Of a stretch of DNA of 25,982 nt, positions 21,751-25,982 are shown piece by piece. The notes under the pieces were generated by a model. It saw nothing but the letters and a program-made list of their open reading frames with translations. It had not been told where the DNA came from and ran no database searches. The DNA lies in IMG/VR virus record IMGVR_UViG_3300017706_002457, positions 1 to 25,982 of that record; one strand, 5' to 3'. The position numbers and the translations under genes are program-made. The number at the start of each line of letters is the position of its first letter. The first letter of the stretch is position 1. This stretch comes from a virus.

Positions 21751-21782
21751 AAAAAACCAGGGAGGGCTTGGACCTCCCCGGC
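21751..21782 (-). terminator. Intrinsic terminator after gp19
   Basis: A nine-pair stem (CCGGGGAGG / CCTCCCTGG, one G-T pair) with a seven-base loop, followed by TTTTTT on the minus strand. It lies ten bases beyond the gp19 stop. Confidence 0.85.
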
Positions 21783-21791
21783 TTTATTGTT

Positions 21792-22313
21792 TTAAGTTGT
21801 AGTGTTTGACTCCCAATACTGATATGCAAATTCAACTGTGAATTCTTCAATAGTATCGGCGGATTCGTTACTTACATCAATTGCAGATACATTCACCGGC
21901 CAAGAGCCTCTGAAAACGTATGATTTGATTACATTACCTTCTTTATCAAGCTGATCAACAGCAAGATCTGTTTGGTAATCTGATGGGTTTGTTAAACCAC
22001 CATTTGATGTGTGTGTTCCAATGCCATTTTGCCAACGCTCCATTGCATCTCGAATTTCAAATCCTGTATCATTGATAATTGTTACTGACCAGTTTTCGTA
22101 TGTACGATCACCGGCTATTTTCATTTGACGTCCACGATATGGGACATCAATTTGACCAACAACGCTTGCAGGAAGTTGAGCTGCTTTACACATAAATTGC
22201 GCAAGCTCGCTATCTCCTCCAGCGTAAGCGGGGAACGTGATGGTAGCCTTAAATAGGTTTGCTCTCGCACCTCCACCAATAAGCTTTGCTTTAAAATCGT
22301 CTACTGTTGCCAT
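21792..22313 (-). CDS. 19: Tail tube protein (T4 gp19-like)
   Basis: Subunit of the inner tail tube, 173 aa (T4: 163). Segments like the T4 protein include NLFKATITFPAYAGGD, then FMCKAAQLPASVVGQIDVPYRGRQMKIAGDRTYENWSVTIINDTGFEIRDAMERWQNGI and the C-terminal RGSWPVNVSAIDVS...IEEFTVEFAYQYWES. It lies directly after the tail sheath gene, as in T4. An AATAAATA octamer overlapping the gp18 stop lies 19 bases before the ATG, and the gene is closed by a strong terminator, so it can be expressed as a single-gene late transcript. Confidence 0.96.
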   Translation of the reverse strand: MATVDDFKAKLIGGGARANLFKATITFPAYAGGDSELAQFMCKAAQLPASVVGQIDVPYRGRQMKIAGDRTYENWSVTIINDTGFEIRDAMERWQNGIGTHTSNGGLTNPSDYQTDLAVDQLDKEGNVIKSYVFRGSWPVNVSAIDVSNESADTIEEFTVEFAYQYWESNTTT

Positions 22314-22332
22314 AATTCTTTTTTCTATTTGT

Positions 22333-22340
22333 TATTTATT
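22333..22340 (-). promoter_or_regulatory. Late promoter (AATAAATA) for gp19
   Basis: AATAAATA on the minus strand, overlapping the gp18 stop codon (TAA TAA ATA) and 19 bases before the gp19 ATG. It fits NATAAATA. Confidence 0.55.
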
Positions 22341-24474
22341 AGTTTCCAGTTCCAACGATTTCAGAGAATTCAACTCCAGTTCTCGTAGCAATAAAGTTAA
22401 GAGTAATAAAGTTAATTGAGCGAGCAGGCTTAATGTAGATATCTGCAACAAACCTATTGCTATCAATGACTTCTCCGGTGTTGTTTGTTTCGTCACAAAC
22501 AACTAAAAAGTCAGTAATACCTCGCCGGCCTTTAACATCCCTGAGGAATGGTTCTGTCATGTTTCTAAACATTGCTCTTGTAAACTCGTCATTGAGCTCA
22601 AAGAGTTGGAATTTAGATGCTGTGGAGACTGCTTTTTGAAGAACAATAAACAATCTGCGAACATTAATACGATCAAATGCAGATGGTTTACTTTGTGCAG
22701 TCTTATCGCCGAAAAGGAGAATTCCTTGTCCTGGCTCAGAAATAATTGGATTAATTCCTGCTTTATACAGTTCGTCTCTCTGAGCTTTATTCGGGTTCCA
22801 CTTAAGCTTAGTTACTCCAAGAAGATTTCCTCGGTTATACCCAGCTGGCGAGAACCAAGGATCGTTAGTATCATCAGTCCTTGCACAAAGACCAGCAATG
22901 TGGCCATTTGCAGGAATGTAACGATAAGTATCATTATACTTATTATACACATAAACTGCAGAAGAATCTTGTACAATATAAGAACTATTGTAATCAAGAT
23001 TGGCTTTAACCTTAGAGGTATCATCAGATACTATATCTGGTGATACAAACCCAACACAATCTTTACGTGCAGTGCCTGCAATACGCACTATTTCGTTATG
23101 AATTGAACTATCGCTGTCTACGCCTTCAGCGAAAAGAAGACTAATGTCAATCTTTTCAGGATTAGAGAACTCGCCAAGAGCAGTAAGAATGTCACCAGCA
23201 GCTGGAGCACTAATTCCATCAGTTCCGTTATACAGCTCATAGTCAAATAAATTATTATTTGAAACTGTAGCAACTGTAACAACTAAACTTGAATCATTCC
23301 CCTCATCAGTTCCAGTCGGCCCGCCTAAGGCCTCTTCACTGAAAGTAATTGTATTGGTTGCAGCAAAACCAAAACCTCCATGGAGAAGAGTTACAGTTGC
23401 ATCAAACTCGTTTGGACCCGTAGAGGTTTGGGTTATTACGACTTTAAATTGAGCAGCTGCTCCGGAGCCAGTTTTTGTAACACCTGTCGATTCTGATGAT
23501 AAAAAATATGTTCCTGCAACAATATCATCAAGACCAGCTGTCGGGCCAAAATTGTTTTTGGCCGGGGTACCAATTGTCGCAATACCAGTTGAAACAACAA
23601 GCCCAGAAGAGCTGAATAAATGTCCTGCAGTAGCTGCGCTCCCTGGTACAGCATAAAGTGCACCACTTACATTAGCTCTAAATAAATTTTTAAACTCAGC
23701 TTCATTAATAAAAATATACTTAGAATCTCTATTAATAACTGTTTTATAGTAATTTGTTCCGCCATCCTTAGAAGCATCTGAGTATAAAGAAAGACCTTCA
23801 AATACTTCAAGAACTGTCCCTGGGACGCCGGTAAATAAACCATCTTGGTCAACTACTACAGCATGAATTTCATCTTTAGCGACGATGTCTGTATCAGTAT
23901 ATCCTAAAGCTGCATTTTTTGCAGCCCAATCACTTGTTCCTGCGACGTTATTTACGAGCGAATCGTATGCAGATTCTGAAAACTTTCCTGCAGTTTGGCT
24001 GGAAGTTGGTGCAAGAAGTGGAGAAGCAAGGAAAACCTTAAGGCTGTTACCTAGTTTACCAGGGCACCGTGCATGGATAACTCCATCCTTAGCACCAAAA
24101 TCCGCAAGCGCATCAAATGCATCTTGATTGTTAATTTTTACAACGTCTACTAATTCTCCGTACCGAGACGATCCCGCGGCGTTTCTAGCCGCGGTGTTAC
24201 ATGCACGAGAAATTCGCAATGCGTTTCCGTATTTTAAAAAGCTAGAAGCCTGTAAAAAAGAAGTGTAATTATCATATGAAGCCCCGCCAATTGTATCATT
24301 GGGTGTTCCATATTCTGCGGCAAGTTCCTTTTCAGAGGAAACTAGCTTAACTTCTTCTACAGGGCCCCAGCTGAAGTGACCTGCGAAAGCACCGATCGAT
24401 GTCGATACTGCGGGGATCACATTAGTCAAGTCTACTTCCTTGACTTCTACTCCGGGTGATACCTGAAATGCCAT
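22339..24474 (-). CDS. 18: Tail sheath protein (T4 gp18-like)
   Basis: Contractile sheath subunit, 711 aa (T4: 659). It starts MAFQVSPGVEVKEVDLTNVIP and continues GAFAGHFSWGPVEEVKLVSSEKEL, as in T4 gp18. The middle (about 200-430) holds Gly/Thr/Ala-rich beta domains that differ most among relatives. The conserved C-terminal domain contains FDRINVRRLFIVLQKAV, FNNDEFTRA-type ELNDEFTRAMFRNMTEPFLRDVKGRRGI and VADIYIKPARSINFITLNF. It has an exact late promoter 65 bases upstream and a proper Shine-Dalgarno (GAAAGGA), unlike most neighbours. Confidence 0.96.
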   Translation of the reverse strand: MAFQVSPGVEVKEVDLTNVIPAVSTSIGAFAGHFSWGPVEEVKLVSSEKELAAEYGTPNDTIGGASYDNYTSFLQASSFLKYGNALRISRACNTAARNAAGSSRYGELVDVVKINNQDAFDALADFGAKDGVIHARCPGKLGNSLKVFLASPLLAPTSSQTAGKFSESAYDSLVNNVAGTSDWAAKNAALGYTDTDIVAKDEIHAVVVDQDGLFTGVPGTVLEVFEGLSLYSDASKDGGTNYYKTVINRDSKYIFINEAEFKNLFRANVSGALYAVPGSAATAGHLFSSSGLVVSTGIATIGTPAKNNFGPTAGLDDIVAGTYFLSSESTGVTKTGSGAAAQFKVVITQTSTGPNEFDATVTLLHGGFGFAATNTITFSEEALGGPTGTDEGNDSSLVVTVATVSNNNLFDYELYNGTDGISAPAAGDILTALGEFSNPEKIDISLLFAEGVDSDSSIHNEIVRIAGTARKDCVGFVSPDIVSDDTSKVKANLDYNSSYIVQDSSAVYVYNKYNDTYRYIPANGHIAGLCARTDDTNDPWFSPAGYNRGNLLGVTKLKWNPNKAQRDELYKAGINPIISEPGQGILLFGDKTAQSKPSAFDRINVRRLFIVLQKAVSTASKFQLFELNDEFTRAMFRNMTEPFLRDVKGRRGITDFLVVCDETNNTGEVIDSNRFVADIYIKPARSINFITLNFIATRTGVEFSEIVGTGN

Positions 24475-24539
24475 ATTAGTTTTTTCCTTTCAATGTGTTA
24501 TTAATAAGTTTATTCATTACAAGATTGTTTCAATATTTC

Positions 24540-24547
24540 TATTTATA
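24540..24547 (-). promoter_or_regulatory. Late promoter (TATAAATA) for gp18
   Basis: An exact late octamer, 11 bases past the gp17 stop and 65 bases before the gp18 ATG, so this late gene has a conventional leader with a Shine-Dalgarno. Confidence 0.75.
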
Positions 24548-24558
24548 ATAAAATGTAT

Positions 24559-25982
24559 TTAGAGATCATGCCACGCACGCACCTCTTCTGCTATAGCCTC
24601 ATGCTTATTTTGAAATTCTCGACCGTCAGTTATAATTCCAAACGGAGGAACATCGTTTTCTATTTGATCCATCTTTTCTTTAAACAACATTTCTTTTAAG
24701 TCAACAGTTGATATATCACCAAATGCTTCAGAAGAAACAAACCATGCGAACATAACGAGATTCATAACTAAATCGTCATGGTTACCGGCAGATGCTTCGT
24801 AAGACGCGCCTTTAACTTCAAATGTTGAAAGCTCATTAATAGTATTTTCATCAATGACTGATAATTTACCAAGCTCAATTAAATCTTTTAAGTTTGAACA
24901 ACCAATTCTTTTAATTTTTTTCGTCATCATAACACCAATGCCATTTTTACGAACGCTCGACTCAACAAACATATTTTCGTATTCATGCTCATAATAAATG
25001 TCATTACAAACAACCATGCCTGCATCGTTATTTTCAACGATTAACATCGCTTCATTATATTCTCTACCTACTCTAACAATAATATCACCAAAAATCATAG
25101 GAGATATCATGTTATCTCTGTATGTAGCTACTTGTTTAAAATGTCCAAAGGTGACGTCTATAACTGTAAATGTTGAATAATCTTGCCCTCGCCCTTTAGA
25201 AACGTCTACGGTTATAATGTATTGGTGATCTAACTGTGGATCTTCATAATACTTAACTCCTCTAAAACGTTTATCAGGCGTGTGCATTTGCAATCCTAGA
25301 AGAGCATTAGATGAAATAAGTGTATTTGATGTTCCAATAAAACTATTTCCAAATTCTTGTTCAAATTGTAATTCAGAAGTATTAGCAATTGTCATTGCTT
25401 TCCACGCTTCATCCCGTCCAGGAACGTCATACCAGTCAACTCTAAAAGGTGAAAATTCGTTCTTCTTTTTCTGTGCGCCTTCCCACAATCCACAGAAAAT
25501 GTTGCCAATACCATTAGCAGTGGAAGTAATAATTACTTTTGTTTCTTTACCAGCAGAAACAACAGGATATGTAGATGTATAAAATTCGTTTGCATTTTCT
25601 ACAAACGCAAACTCATCAAGAAAAAGAAGGTTAACAGACAATCCTCGAATAGAACTACCTGATGTGGCCGAAGCAACAATTTTAGAATTATTTGAAAATT
25701 CAATTGATCCTTTATTAAGAGCTTTACAACCTGGTTGTAAAAAGAAAGGTAAGTTTTCTAGTGCAAGAGTAATACGACTTAGCATTTCTCTAGCAGTTGA
25801 TCCTTTGTTTGCTAAAATTGCTACAGTCTTTTCTGAATTGAAAATTACATACCACAAAATGTAGATCACTGATGAAATAGATTTTCCAGACTGCCGACAT
25901 GCAAGAACTATATTAAAGCGATTTTCGTTAAACTGTTTGAACATCTTTTTCTGATACTCATAAGGTTTAAATTGTACTAATC
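24559..25982 (-). CDS. 17: Terminase large subunit (T4 gp17-like), 5' end outside window
   Basis: DNA-packaging motor ATPase and headful nuclease. The frame is open to the right edge of the window, where LVQFKPYEYQKKM continues upstream of the Met at 25944, so the start is missing; at least 474 residues are present (T4: 610). Walker A is CRQSGKS, Walker B is LLFLDEFAF, the coupling motif is ITSTANG. The nuclease acidic residues lie in ITVDVSKGRGQDYS, IVENNDAG and NHDDLVM. It is followed by gp18 with a late promoter between them, the T4 order. Confidence 0.95.
   Translation of the reverse strand, partial: LVQFKPYEYQKKMFKQFNENRFNIVLACRQSGKSISSVIYILWYVIFNSEKTVAILANKGSTAREMLSRITLALENLPFFLQPGCKALNKGSIEFSNNSKIVASATSGSSIRGLSVNLLFLDEFAFVENANEFYTSTYPVVSAGKETKVIITSTANGIGNIFCGLWEGAQKKKNEFSPFRVDWYDVPGRDEAWKAMTIANTSELQFEQEFGNSFIGTSNTLISSNALLGLQMHTPDKRFRGVKYYEDPQLDHQYIITVDVSKGRGQDYSTFTVIDVTFGHFKQVATYRDNMISPMIFGDIIVRVGREYNEAMLIVENNDAGMVVCNDIYYEHEYENMFVESSVRKNGIGVMMTKKIKRIGCSNLKDLIELGKLSVIDENTINELSTFEVKGASYEASAGNHDDLVMNLVMFAWFVSSEAFGDISTVDLKEMLFKEKMDQIENDVPPFGIITDGREFQNKHEAIAEEVRAWHDL

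Noticed and set aside
1-25982. CRISPR arrays, insertion sequences, integrase or attachment sites
   Set aside because: No regularly spaced repeats, transposase or integrase motifs were seen; the window is a lytic phage core.

Overview
The window is a contiguous piece of a T4-like myovirus genome (tailed dsDNA phage). It is AT-rich and every protein gene lies on the minus strand, so transcription and gene order run from right to left. The identification rests on an almost unbroken T4 core in T4 order: terminase gp17, tail sheath gp18, tail tube gp19, portal gp20, prohead core, protease gp21, scaffold gp22, major capsid gp23, then uvsY, uvsW, gp55, gp47, gp46, gp45, gp44, gp62, regA and gp43. 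The Hsp20-type small heat-shock protein, the NATAAATA late promoters and the small nucleotide-pool enzymes resemble marine T4-like phages of cyanobacteria or SAR11-like hosts. The host cannot be fixed from the sequence.

Layout from the right. 25982-15761 is the virion module: gp17 (5' end outside the window), gp18, gp19, gp20, a gp67/68-like core protein, a small unknown protein, gp21, gp22 and gp23. 15691-12075 holds a structural-like 155-aa protein, recombination genes uvsY and uvsW, a possible Sm-fold protein and the late sigma factor gp55. 12073-5474 carries gp47/gp46, a dATP/dGTP diphosphohydrolase-like protein, sliding clamp gp45, two small unknowns, a tRNA cluster (Asn, a degenerate tRNA, Thr), clamp loader gp44/gp62, a 30-aa membrane peptide and RegA. 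5390-35 carries the small heat-shock protein, a late 66-aa protein, DNA polymerase gp43, a small membrane protein, a MazG-like pyrophosphohydrolase, an archaeo-eukaryotic-primase-like protein and two small unknowns.

Two promoter classes can be read directly. Seven sites have the form T(T/G)TACA, exactly 17 bases, TA(T/G/A)AAT. Six precede the 66-aa gene at 255-455, gp43, gp44, gp45, the diphosphohydrolase and gp55. The seventh faces the plus strand, where no gene is oriented. Ten NATAAATA octamers, the T4-type late promoter read by gp55 with clamp gp45, precede late or structural genes. Many promoters of both classes end only 5-12 bases before the ATG, with no Shine-Dalgarno, implying leaderless or nearly leaderless mRNAs. 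By contrast gp18, the heat-shock gene and the 30-aa peptide have clear ribosome binding sites. Three terminators run straight into a late promoter.

The most interesting features are a ROSE-like RNA-thermometer candidate in the leader of the phage heat-shock gene, the isolated plus-strand promoter at 12724-12752 diverging from the gp55 promoter, and the near-leaderless promoter architecture.
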